This document shows, one piece after another, positions 17,420-25,541 of a stretch of 64,000 bases of DNA. Numbering within the stretch: position 1 is the first letter of the stretch; each line of letters starts with the position of its first letter. The DNA lies in contig NZ_CP010951.1 in the NCBI RefSeq assembly GCF_001580455.1, positions 4,551,001 to 4,615,000 of the forward strand. The letters are read 5' to 3'. A model generated the notes under the pieces. The model saw nothing but the letters and a program-made list of their open reading frames with translations. It had not been told where the DNA came from and did no database searches. Position numbers and translations under genes: made by a program. The stretch comes from Ramlibacter tataouinensis. Lineage in GTDB: Bacteria > Pseudomonadota > Gammaproteobacteria > Burkholderiales > Burkholderiaceae_C.

Positions 17420-18403
17420 ATGGTCGCGGACACTTTCGACGAACCTGGCGAGCAGGACGCGGAATTGCGCCCGTTCGTCATCGACGCGGCGCACCATGGC
17501 CAGCGGCTGGATCGCGCGCTCGCCGCCCTGGTGCCCGAGTTCTCGCGCAGCTACCTGCAGCAGCTGATCGAGGCGGGCGCCGTCACGCTGGGCGCCGCCG
17601 TGGTCGCGCGCTCCTCGCACAAGGTGCGCGCCGGCGAGGCGGGCCGCATCGAGTTGCGGCCAACTCCGCAAAGCCAGGCTTTTCGTCCCGAGCCCATGGA
17701 CCTGCATGCGGTGTTCGAAGACGAGCACCTGCTCGTGATCGACAAGCCGGCGGGCCTGGTGGTGCATCCGGCGCCCGGCAACTGGAGCGGCACGCTGCTC
17801 AATGGGCTGCTGGCACGCGACACCGCCGCGTCGCTGCTGCCGCGCGCCGGCATCGTGCACCGCCTGGACAAGGACACCAGCGGCCTGATGGTGGTGGCGC
17901 GCACCCGCGCGGCGATGGATGCCCTGGTCGCACTGATCGCCGCGCGCGAGGTCGCCCGCGAGTACGTCGCGCTCGCCCATCGGCCCTGGCAGGGTGGCCG
18001 CATCCGCCACGTCGATGCGCCGATCGGCCGCGACCCGCGCAACCGCCTGCGCATGGCAGTGGTCGAGGGCGGCAAGCCGGCCTTCACCACCTTGGAGCTG
18101 CTGCAGGATGCCGAGCAGGGCTGCTGGGTCCGCGCCAGCCTGCACACCGGCCGCACGCACCAGATCCGCGTGCACATGGCTCACATCGGCCATCCGCTGG
18201 TCGCCGATGAGCTGTATGGCGGCGCCGCGGCGGGTGCGCTCGGGCGACAGGCGCTGCACGCCTTCCGACTGGCCTTCCGCCATCCGTCCACGGGCGCCGA
18301 GCTCGAGTTCCGCTCGCAGCTCCCCGGCGATTTGCGGCAGGCCTTGGCATCCTGGGGCCTGCGTTACAATGACCCGGAATGGCTCACGAGCCACGCCCCC
18401 TGA
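17420..18403 (+). CDS. rluD: 23S rRNA pseudouridine synthase RluD
   Basis: This RluA-family enzyme (327 aa) makes pseudouridines 1911, 1915 and 1917 in helix 69 of 23S rRNA. The N-terminal S4 domain (GQRLDRALAALVPEFSRSYLQQLIEAGAV) is followed by the catalytic motif HRLDKDTSGLMVVART with Asp150. Other family motifs are HTGRTHQIRVHMAHIGHPLVAD and LHAFRLAF. ATG 17420 gives the usual N-terminus; an upstream in-frame start at 17369 would overlap the divergent methyltransferase leader. The pgeF gene that often follows rluD is absent; scpB comes next. Confidence 0.95.
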   Translation: MVADTFDEPGEQDAELRPFVIDAAHHGQRLDRALAALVPEFSRSYLQQLIEAGAVTLGAAVVARSSHKVRAGEAGRIELRPTPQSQAFRPEPMDLHAVFEDEHLLVIDKPAGLVVHPAPGNWSGTLLNGLLARDTAASLLPRAGIVHRLDKDTSGLMVVARTRAAMDALVALIAAREVAREYVALAHRPWQGGRIRHVDAPIGRDPRNRLRMAVVEGGKPAFTTLELLQDAEQGCWVRASLHTGRTHQIRVHMAHIGHPLVADELYGGAAAGALGRQALHAFRLAFRHPSTGAELEFRSQLPGDLRQALASWGLRYNDPEWLTSHAP

Positions 18404-18520
18404 CCTGCGGGGCGGGCGCCGCGGAACCCGGTGTTCACGTCGGCGCGGCGATACCCAAGCGCCTGTTCATCCCGATTGGTTTGCGCGCCGGATGGCGCCT
18501 TTTCCTGGAACGGCCCAACA
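18404..18520. other. Spacer between rluD and scpB
   Basis: This 117-bp stretch has no gene. It contains a short GCGCCGGATGGCGC palindrome about 25 bp before scpB and no obvious promoter. The gene usually found after rluD (pgeF/yfiH) has left no recognisable remnant here. Confidence 0.4.
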
Positions 18521-19183
18521 ATGAATACGACGGATGCCAAGCGCGTCCTCGAAACTGCCTTGATCTGCTCGCAGCAGCCGCTGTCGGTGCGCGAGATGCG
18601 TGTCCTGTTCAGCGACGAGCTGGGAGCCGACACGATCAAGTCGCTTCTCGGGGACCTGCAGAACGAATGGACCCAGCGCGGCGTGGAACTGGTCCCGGTG
18701 GCCAGCGGCTGGCGCTTCCAGAGCCGGCCGCAGATGCGCGAATACCTCGACCGCCTGCACCCGGAAAAGCCCCCGAAATACACGCGGGCCGTGCTGGAGA
18801 CGCTGGCGATCATCGCCTACCGGCAGCCGGTCACGCGCGGCGACATGGAAGACATCCGGGGCGTCACGATCAACGCCTTGATCCTCAAGCAGCTCGAAGA
18901 CCGCGGCTGGGTGGAGGTGATCGGCCACCGCGAAGCCGTCGGGCGTCCGGCGCTGTTCGCCACCACGCGGCAGTTCCTGGATGACCTCGGGCTGGAGTCG
19001 CTGGACCAGCTGCCCATGCTCGAGAGCCCGACCCAGCAGGCCGAGCTCATGGCCACGCTCACCGCCGGTGAGGACGCCGCGCAGCCGGCGCTCCCGATGG
19101 AGCCGTCGGCCGTCGCCGACAACGAATCCAGCACGGACGGGAGCGACGGCCCCAAAGACGCCGCGCAAGAAGTCGAGACCTGA
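18521..19183 (+). CDS. scpB: Segregation and condensation protein ScpB
   Basis: A 220-aa winged-helix kleisin-interacting protein of the SMC-ScpA-ScpB complex, which compacts and segregates chromosomes. Typical segments are LETALICSQQPLSVREMR and KPPKYTRAVLETLAIIAYRQPVTRGDMEDIRGV, followed by REAVGRPALFATTRQFLDDLGL. The ATG at 18521 starts the conserved region; an earlier in-frame start at 18431 adds unlike sequence. An acidic, low-complexity tail ends the protein. scpA is not adjacent. rluB begins two bases after the stop. Confidence 0.95.
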   Translation: MNTTDAKRVLETALICSQQPLSVREMRVLFSDELGADTIKSLLGDLQNEWTQRGVELVPVASGWRFQSRPQMREYLDRLHPEKPPKYTRAVLETLAIIAYRQPVTRGDMEDIRGVTINALILKQLEDRGWVEVIGHREAVGRPALFATTRQFLDDLGLESLDQLPMLESPTQQAELMATLTAGEDAAQPALPMEPSAVADNESSTDGSDGPKDAAQEVET

Positions 19184-19184
19184 C

Positions 19185-20660
19185 ATGAACGAATCCCAGC
19201 CCAGCCCGGCCGCGCTGCCGGTGACCGAAGAGGACGCCCAAGACCTGCGAATGGCGAAACAGCCCGACTCGCCAACCAGCACCAAGCCGGTCCTGCCGCA
19301 AGCGGATGAAGCCGCCGCATTCTCGGACACGGACGAAGAAGGCGCGGAAGGCGAGGGCGAACTGGCAGACGACGATGCGGACGAGGACGGCAACCGCGAA
19401 GGCAGGCGCGCGCAGCGCCAGCCCCGCCCGCCGGCCGAGCCGGCGCCGCCACCGGTGAGCTTTGCCGACGTGGTGTCCGGGGAGTTCGACCAGCAGGCCG
19501 ACGGTACCGAGGCGGCCGCTTCCAAGCGCGTGCTGGCGCCCCAGCCCGAGCAGCCCAAGCTGCACAAGGTGCTGGCCCAGGCCGGCCTGGGCTCGCGCCT
19601 CGAGATGGAGCAGCTCATCATGGAAGGGCGCATCTCGGTCAACAACGAACCCGCCCACATCGGCCAGCGCATCCAGTACGGCGACCAGATCAAGGTCAAT
19701 GGCAAGCCGATCCGCGTGCGGATCGCACCGCCGCCGGCCCGGGTGATCGCCTATCACAAGCCGGTGGGCGAGGTCGTCACGCACGACGACCCGCAGAACC
19801 GGCCCACGGTGTTCCGCAAGCTGCCCAAGCTGCAGCAGGGCAAATGGCAGTCGGTCGGCCGGCTGGACCTCAACACCGAAGGCCTGCTGCTGTTCACCAG
19901 CTCGGGCGAGCTGGCCAACAAGCTCATGCATCCGCGTTTCGGGCTGGAGCGCGAGTACGCGGTGCGCGTACTGGGCGCGCTCAGCGACGAGGAAAAACAG
20001 CGGCTGCTCGAAGGCGTCGAGCTGGATGACGGCCGGGCGCAATTCGGCAGCATCGAGGCCGGCGGCGGCGAAGGCGCCAACACCTGGTACCGTGTGACGA
20101 TTTCCGAGGGCCGCAACCGCGAGGTGCGCCGCCTGTTCGAAGCGCTGGGTCACGCGGTCAGCCGGCTGATCCGCATCCGCTATGGCGCGATGATGCTGCC
20201 GCGCGGGCTCAAGCGTGGCCTCTGGATGGAACTGGACGAGCGTGACATCCGGTCCCTGATGCAGGCCGCCGGTGACAACAACGCCGGCGGCGCGCCGCGC
20301 AGCGCGCGCGGCGAGCGGCCGGCCGAGGGCGAGCCCGGCGGCAATTCGCGCCGGCGCCGCCGCGGCGGACGGGGCCCCGGCCCCAGGGAAGGCCAACCGC
20401 GCGGCCAGGGCCAAGGCGGCCAAGGCGGCCAAGGCCAAGGTGGCCAGGGCCAGGGCGGCCAGGGCCAGCAGCGTCGCAAGGAGCGCGGCGACCGCACGCC
20501 GGGCGGAGCCCAGCCGGACCCGATGAAGACCTCGTTCGGTTACATCGGTGCCGACAGCTTCATGCGGCAGCGCGGACAGGGCCAAGGCCAGGGGCAAGGC
20601 CAGCGCCGGGGTAATTCCGGAGGCGGCGGCGGCCGCCGCGGCGGCCGCGGGCGCGGATGA
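19185..20660 (+). CDS. rluB: 23S rRNA pseudouridine synthase RluB, with acidic N-terminal and RGG/GQG C-terminal extensions
   Basis: A 491-aa RsuA/RluB-family enzyme that modifies uridine 2605 of 23S rRNA. The core spans about residues 120-365: the S4 domain KLHKVLAQAGLGSRLEMEQLI, then the catalytic GRLDLNTEGLLLF with Asp228, and REVRRLFEALGHAVSRLIRIRYG. Before it lies a Glu/Asp-rich disordered stretch. After it come about 120 residues of RGG, GQG and GG repeats, a likely RNA-binding disordered tail. Core enzymes are nearer 250-300 aa. It is tightly linked to scpB, as in many proteobacteria. Confidence 0.93.
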   Translation: MNESQPSPAALPVTEEDAQDLRMAKQPDSPTSTKPVLPQADEAAAFSDTDEEGAEGEGELADDDADEDGNREGRRAQRQPRPPAEPAPPPVSFADVVSGEFDQQADGTEAAASKRVLAPQPEQPKLHKVLAQAGLGSRLEMEQLIMEGRISVNNEPAHIGQRIQYGDQIKVNGKPIRVRIAPPPARVIAYHKPVGEVVTHDDPQNRPTVFRKLPKLQQGKWQSVGRLDLNTEGLLLFTSSGELANKLMHPRFGLEREYAVRVLGALSDEEKQRLLEGVELDDGRAQFGSIEAGGGEGANTWYRVTISEGRNREVRRLFEALGHAVSRLIRIRYGAMMLPRGLKRGLWMELDERDIRSLMQAAGDNNAGGAPRSARGERPAEGEPGGNSRRRRRGGRGPGPREGQPRGQGQGGQGGQGQGGQGQGGQGQQRRKERGDRTPGGAQPDPMKTSFGYIGADSFMRQRGQGQGQGQGQRRGNSGGGGGRRGGRGRG

Positions 20661-20837
20661 CCGCTTTGGCTTTCAGCATGCCGATCCAGCATGTCGAAAG
20701 CGTGAAATGCCCCCGCAGGGCGGTCATCGACTCCCGCGCAGGGCGAGGCTGATCGCCACACGAATTAGAATGGCGGGCTTTGCCGAAACTTTCGCATCCG
20801 GCAAAACCCTAAAACTCAAGAGCTCAGGAATACGCAC
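20661..20837 (+). promoter_or_regulatory. ndk leader region with hairpin and candidate -10
   Basis: This 177-bp spacer has no gene. A TAGAAT at 20766-20771 fits a sigma-70 -10 box, but no good -35 was found at the right distance. Downstream, TTTGCCG (20779-20785) and CGGCAAA (20799-20805) form a stem with a 13-nt loop in what would be the ndk mRNA leader. The region splits rluB from the following ndk run, so a promoter here is likely (inference). Confidence 0.4.
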
Positions 20838-21263
20838 ATGGCTATCGAACGCACCCTCTCCATCATCAAGCCCGACGCCGTGGCCAAGAACGTGATCGGC
20901 CAGATCTATGCCCGCTTCGAAGCCGCGGGCCTGAAGGTCGTGGCCGCCAAGATGGCCCACCTGTCGCGCGGCGAGGCGGAGCAGTTCTACGCCGTGCACA
21001 AGGAGCGTCCCTTCTTCAAGGACCTGGTCGAGTTCATGATCTCCGGCCCGGTGATGATCCAGGCGCTGGAAGGCGAGAACGCCATCCTCAAGAACCGCGA
21101 CCTGATGGGCGCCACCGATCCCAAGAAGGCTGCTCCCGGCACCATCCGCGCCGACTTCGCCGACAGCATCGATGCCAACGCGGTGCACGGCTCCGACGCC
21201 CCCGAAACCGCCAAGGTGGAAGTCTCCTTCTTCTTCCCGGGCATGAACGTCTATTCGCGCTGA
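20838..21263 (+). CDS. ndk: Nucleoside diphosphate kinase
   Basis: This 141-aa enzyme transfers the gamma phosphate from ATP to nucleoside diphosphates through a phospho-His. The active-site signature NAVHGSDAPE has His117 at the family-standard position. Other motifs are ERTLSIIKPDAVAKN at the N-terminus and the substrate loop PFFKDLVEFMISGPV. The length is typical. It leads the conserved ndk-rlmN-pilW-rodZ-ispG-hisS run. Confidence 0.98.
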   Translation: MAIERTLSIIKPDAVAKNVIGQIYARFEAAGLKVVAAKMAHLSRGEAEQFYAVHKERPFFKDLVEFMISGPVMIQALEGENAILKNRDLMGATDPKKAAPGTIRADFADSIDANAVHGSDAPETAKVEVSFFFPGMNVYSR

Positions 21264-21280
21264 GCGCGACCCCCCATGAA

Positions 21281-22432
21281 ATGACGGCCAACCTTCTCGA
21301 CTTCGACCTGGAGGGTCTGGCCGCGTTCTGCGAGCGCCTGGGCGAAAAGCGCTTCCGCGCGACCCAGTTGTTCCGCTGGATCCACCAGCGTGGCGCCGGT
21401 GACTTCGCCGAGATGACCGATCTCGCGAAGTCGCTGCGCGAAAAGCTCGCCACCTCCGCCCGCATCCAGGGCCTCACCGTCCTCACGCAGCAGGAATCGG
21501 CCGACGGCACCATCAAGTGGCTGTTCGACGTCGGCGCCGGCGATGCCGTCGAGGCTGTTTTCATTCCCGAGGACGACCGCGGCACGCTGTGCGTGTCCTC
21601 GCAGGCCGGCTGCGCCGTCGGCTGCCGTTTCTGTTCGACCGGCCACCAGGGGTTTTCGCGCAACCTGAGCACCGGCGAGATCGTGGCGCAGCTCTGGTTC
21701 GCCGAGCACTTCCTGCGCAAGCACCTGGGCACCGGCGAACGCGTCATCTCCAACGTGGTGATGATGGGCATGGGCGAGCCGCTGCAGAACTATGCCAATC
21801 TGGTGCCGGCACTGCGGACCATGCTGGACGACCACGGTTACGGCCTGTCGCGCCGGCGCGTGACGGTTTCCACATCCGGCGTCGTTCCCATGATGGACCG
21901 GCTCGGCGCCGACTGCCCGGTGGCGCTGGCGGTGTCGCTGCACGCACCCCATGACGAATTGCGCGACAACCTGGTGCCGCTCAATCGCAAGTACCCGATC
22001 GCCGAGTTGCTGGACGCCTGCAACCGCTACCTGGAGCACGCGCCGCGCGACTTCATTACCTTCGAGTACTGCATGCTCGACGGGGTGAACGACCAGCCGG
22101 AACATGCGCGCCAGCTGGTGGACCTGGTGAAGCGCCACGCAGGCCGCGGCGTGTCCTGCAAGCTGAATCTGATTCCTTTCAACCCCTTCCCCCAGTCCGG
22201 CCTGACGCGTTCTCCCCACAGCCAGGTGCTCGCCTTCGCGAAAATCCTGGGTGATGCTGGTATCGTCACCACTGTGCGCAAGACGAGAGGGGACGACATT
22301 GACGCCGCCTGCGGCCAACTGGCCGGCGACGTCAAGGATCGCACCCAGGTGGGCGACCGCATCGCACGCCAGCGCACCGTGATGCTGAAACCGGTGCCGG
22401 CAACCGCGGGCGCGAAGGAGACAAGAGAATGA
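21281..22432 (+). CDS. rlmN: Dual-specificity rRNA/tRNA adenine-C2 methyltransferase RlmN
   Basis: This 383-aa radical-SAM enzyme methylates A2503 of 23S rRNA and A37 of some tRNAs. The 4Fe-4S cluster motif is C111-x3-C115-x2-C118 in AGCAVGCRFCSTG. The expected catalytic Cys near the C-terminus is in DIDAACGQLAGD. The glycine-rich GMGEPLQNYANL is also present. Its end overlaps the pilW start by four bases (ATGA), which couples the two genes. Confidence 0.97.
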   Translation: MTANLLDFDLEGLAAFCERLGEKRFRATQLFRWIHQRGAGDFAEMTDLAKSLREKLATSARIQGLTVLTQQESADGTIKWLFDVGAGDAVEAVFIPEDDRGTLCVSSQAGCAVGCRFCSTGHQGFSRNLSTGEIVAQLWFAEHFLRKHLGTGERVISNVVMMGMGEPLQNYANLVPALRTMLDDHGYGLSRRRVTVSTSGVVPMMDRLGADCPVALAVSLHAPHDELRDNLVPLNRKYPIAELLDACNRYLEHAPRDFITFEYCMLDGVNDQPEHARQLVDLVKRHAGRGVSCKLNLIPFNPFPQSGLTRSPHSQVLAFAKILGDAGIVTTVRKTRGDDIDAACGQLAGDVKDRTQVGDRIARQRTVMLKPVPATAGAKETRE

Positions 22433-23259
22433 GGAAGAGGGCGCCGGGTCGCTGGGACCCCGTGAGGTGCCTGGCATGGGCGGGCCTGGCCGGCGCGCTG
22501 CTGCTGGCGTTGGGGGGCTGCGCTTCGCAGCCCGGAAGCAGCCCGGGGGCGTCGGCCGACATCGTCACGCCTTCGGACGAAAGCGAGGCGCGCAAGCGCG
22601 CTCGCATCCGGCTCGAACTGGCCGTGGGCTATTTCGAAGAGGGCAAGACCGAGATCGCCCTGGACGAGGTCAAGCAGGTGATCGCCGCGGACCCGAACCT
22701 CGCCGATGCGCACAACCTGCGCGGCCTGATCTACATGCGCCTGAACGACCGGCGCCAGGCCGAGGAGAGCTTCCGCCGGGCGGCCTCGCTGAACCCGCGC
22801 GAGGCCAACATCCAGCACAACCTCGGTTGGCTCTATTGCCAGGAAGGCCGCTACCCCGATGCGCAGCGCGCGTTCGAGACGGCCATGTCCAATCCCACCT
22901 ATGGCGGCCGCGCCAAGACCCTGATGGCCCAGGGTGTCTGCCAGGCGCGTGCCGGCCAGACCGCCGAGGCCGAGCGCAGCCTCGCGCGTGCGTACGAACT
23001 GGACGCCGCCAATCCGGTGACTGGCTACAACCTGGCCAACATCCTGTACCGGCGAGGTGAAACCGCGCGCGCGCAGTTCTACATCCGGCGCCTGAACAAC
23101 AGCGAATACGCGAACGCCGAATCGCTGTGGCTGGGAATCCGGGTCGAACGCCGCATGAAGGACCAGGTGGCGATGCGCCAGCTGGGCGACCAGCTGAAGA
23201 AGCGTTACAGCGGATCCCGCGAGGCGCTGGCCTATGAGCGCGGAGCATTCGATGAGTGA
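22429..23259 (+). CDS. pilW: Type IV pilus biogenesis/stability lipoprotein PilW (PilF)
   Basis: A 276-aa TPR lipoprotein. The signal peptide ends with the lipobox ALGGC. Tandem TPRs follow, for example KTEIALDEVKQVIAADPNLADAHN, RQAEESFRRAASLNPREANIQHN and RYPDAQRAFETAM. In type IV pilus systems it is the outer-membrane pilotin that helps PilQ secretin assemble. The gene overlaps rlmN by 4 bp and rodZ by 8-26 bp depending on the rodZ start, so these genes form one operon. Confidence 0.93.
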   Translation: MRKRAPGRWDPVRCLAWAGLAGALLLALGGCASQPGSSPGASADIVTPSDESEARKRARIRLELAVGYFEEGKTEIALDEVKQVIAADPNLADAHNLRGLIYMRLNDRRQAEESFRRAASLNPREANIQHNLGWLYCQEGRYPDAQRAFETAMSNPTYGGRAKTLMAQGVCQARAGQTAEAERSLARAYELDAANPVTGYNLANILYRRGETARAQFYIRRLNNSEYANAESLWLGIRVERRMKDQVAMRQLGDQLKKRYSGSREALAYERGAFDE

Positions 23260-24238
23260 GTTGGCAGCTTCTCCGGAAGCCGGCATCGGCGCCGATGGCG
23301 TCACGGCCGGCCTGCTGTTGCGGCGCGCCCGCGAGGCGGCCGGACTGCACGTGGCGGCCCTGGCGGTCTCGCTCAAGGTGCCGGTCCGCAAGCTCGAAGC
23401 GCTCGAAGGCGACCGCTACGACCTGCTGCCCGACGCGGTGTTCGCGCGGGCCCTGGCCTCCAGCGTTTGCCGCACGCTGAAGCTCGATCCGCAGCCGGTG
23501 CTGCAGCGCCTGCCGCAAACGGCGACGCCGCGGCTCATCCAGAGTACCGATGGCCTGAATGCACCGTTCCGCACGCCTGGCGATGCAAAGCCGAGCTGGA
23601 TCGACCATCTGCGCCAGCCGGTGTTCCTGGCGGTGCTTGCGCTGTTGCTGGGCGCGCTGGTGCTGATTCTTGTGCCCAACACGCGCTTTGAAGACACACT
23701 CGCGCCGGCCGCAGCGCCGCAACCCGCGGCGGCAGTTGAAACAGTCGCGTTGCCGCCGGCTGCGGCGGCTACTCAGGCCGCGCCGCCGGACGCGCAGAAT
23801 CCAACGACGGCGGCAGCGCCCGCGGCCGATGCAACTGCCGCCGCGCTTGCGCCGGCCGCGCCCGCTTCTGCCGCCGTTGCCGCAACGCCCGTCGCGCCTG
23901 CTGCAGCCGCCCCGGCGCCTGCGGCTGCCGCCGTGGCCCAGCCGGCCGCCTCCGCCGCCGCACCTGCGGCGGCTTTCACCGCCGCCGCGGCGCCGGCTCA
24001 GGCGGGCCTGGTGGTGATCCGCACCAAGGGCGAGTCCTGGGTGGACGTGACCGATGCCAAGGGCGTCGTCGCGCTGCGCAAGACGCTCACGGCCGGCGAG
24101 TCGGCGGGCGCCTCCGGGACGCTTCCCTTGCAGGTGACGATCGGCCGGGTCGACATGACCGAGGTGACGGTGCGGGGCAAGCCGTTTGACATGCGCCCGG
24201 TGTCGCGTGACAACGTGGCGCGCTTTGAAGTGAAATAG
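23234..24238 (+). CDS. rodZ: RodZ-like cytoskeletal HTH membrane protein
   Basis: A 334-aa protein with an N-terminal helix-turn-helix (GLLLRRAREAAGLHVAALAVSLKVPVRKLEALEGDRYDLLP). One membrane segment follows (PVFLAVLALLLGALVLILVP, about residues 135-154), then a long Ala/Pro-rich linker and a C-terminal DUF4115 beta domain (GLVVIRTKGESWVDVTDAKG). In rods RodZ links MreB to the envelope. It may start at 23234 or at ATG 23252; both overlap pilW, and the shorter start forms an ATGAGTGA junction. The Ala-rich linker is extreme, with about 100 residues largely Ala and Pro. Confidence 0.92.
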   Translation: MSAEHSMSELAASPEAGIGADGVTAGLLLRRAREAAGLHVAALAVSLKVPVRKLEALEGDRYDLLPDAVFARALASSVCRTLKLDPQPVLQRLPQTATPRLIQSTDGLNAPFRTPGDAKPSWIDHLRQPVFLAVLALLLGALVLILVPNTRFEDTLAPAAAPQPAAAVETVALPPAAAATQAAPPDAQNPTTAAAPAADATAAALAPAAPASAAVAATPVAPAAAAPAPAAAAVAQPAASAAAPAAAFTAAAAPAQAGLVVIRTKGESWVDVTDAKGVVALRKTLTAGESAGASGTLPLQVTIGRVDMTEVTVRGKPFDMRPVSRDNVARFEVK

Positions 24239-24269
24239 GCACTGCCAACAGCAGTGTGAACAGGCCGTA

Positions 24270-25538
24270 ATGCAGGAATCTTTGCCGGTCGCCGCGGCAT
24301 CGCCGCTGTCCCGCCGCACGCGGCAGGCGCGCGCGGTGTGGGGATCGAACGTCGTCACCATCGGTGGCGACGCGCCGGTGCGCATCCAGTCCATGACCAA
24401 CACCGACACGCAGGAGGCCGTGGCCACCGCGATCCAGGTGAAGGAGCTGGCGCTGGCCGGCTCGGAGCTGGTGCGCATCACCGTGAACACGCCCGAGGCG
24501 GCGGCGCAGGTGCCGTACATCCGCGAGCAGCTGGACCGCATGGGCATCGATGTGCCGCTGGTGGGCGACTTCCACTACAACGGCCACCGGCTGCTCACCG
24601 AATTCCCCGACTGCGCCCAGGCGCTGTCCAAGTACCGCATCAATCCCGGCAACGTCGGCAAGGGCGAGAAGCGCGACCGCCAGTTCGCCCAGATGATCGA
24701 AGCCGCGATGCGCTGGGACAAGTGCGTTCGCATCGGTGTCAACTGGGGCAGCCTCGACCAGGAACTGCTGGCGCAGATGATGGACGAGAACAGCCGCCGC
24801 GCCGATCCCTGGGATGCCAAGGCCGTGATGTACGAGGCGCTGGTCACCTCGGCGATCGAATCCGCCCGGCAGGCCGAGAGCCTGGGCATGGACGGCTCGC
24901 AAATCATCCTTTCGTGCAAGGTGAGCGGCGTGCAGGACCTGGTGTCCGTCTACCGCGAACTCGCCCGCCGCTGCGACTACGCGCTGCACCTGGGCCTGAC
25001 CGAGGCCGGCATGGGCACCAAGGGGACCGTGGCGTCCAGCGTGGCCATGGGCCTGCTGCTGCAGGAAGGCATCGGCGACACCATCCGCGTGTCCCTGACA
25101 CCGCAGCCGGGCGAGCCGCGCACCCAGGAAGTGGTGATCGCCGCCGAGATCCTGCAGTCGCTCGGCCTGCGCAGCTTCGTGCCCAGCGTCACCGCCTGCC
25201 CCGGCTGCGGACGCACCACCAGCACGACCTTCCAGGAACTGGCCAAGCAGATCGACGACCACCTGCGCTCCAGCATGCCGGTGTGGCGCGCGAAATACCC
25301 CGGGGTCGAGACCATGAAGCTCGCCGTGATGGGCTGCATCGTCAACGGCCCGGGCGAAAGCAAGCACGCCGACATCGGCATCAGCCTGCCGGGCACCGGC
25401 GAGGCGCCGGCGGCGCCGGTGTTCATCGACGGCCAGAAGGCGATGACGCTGCGCGGGGACAATATCGCCCGCGACTTCCAGCGTATCGTCGAGGAATACA
25501 TCGAGAAGCGTTTCGGCCACGTGGCCGATCACGCCTGA
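24270..25538 (+). CDS. ispG: 4-hydroxy-3-methylbut-2-en-1-yl diphosphate synthase (IspG/GcpE)
   Basis: A 422-aa 4Fe-4S enzyme of the MEP isoprenoid pathway that converts MEcPP to HMBPP. The cluster ligands are seen in TACPGCGRTTSTTFQEL (two Cys) and MGCIVNGPGESKHADIGI. The N-terminal barrel has SMTNTDTQEAVATAIQVKEL and VPLVGDFHYNGHRLL. The length is slightly above E. coli's 372 aa because of the larger inserted loop usual in beta-proteobacteria. hisS starts three bases after the stop. Confidence 0.97.
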   Translation: MQESLPVAAASPLSRRTRQARAVWGSNVVTIGGDAPVRIQSMTNTDTQEAVATAIQVKELALAGSELVRITVNTPEAAAQVPYIREQLDRMGIDVPLVGDFHYNGHRLLTEFPDCAQALSKYRINPGNVGKGEKRDRQFAQMIEAAMRWDKCVRIGVNWGSLDQELLAQMMDENSRRADPWDAKAVMYEALVTSAIESARQAESLGMDGSQIILSCKVSGVQDLVSVYRELARRCDYALHLGLTEAGMGTKGTVASSVAMGLLLQEGIGDTIRVSLTPQPGEPRTQEVVIAAEILQSLGLRSFVPSVTACPGCGRTTSTTFQELAKQIDDHLRSSMPVWRAKYPGVETMKLAVMGCIVNGPGESKHADIGISLPGTGEAPAAPVFIDGQKAMTLRGDNIARDFQRIVEEYIEKRFGHVADHA

Positions 25539-25541
25539 GTC

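Noticed and set aside
16106..18394. 762-codon minus-strand frame through the methyltransferase and rluD
   Set aside because: It is out of frame with the methyltransferase and antisense to rluD, with no recognisable domain.
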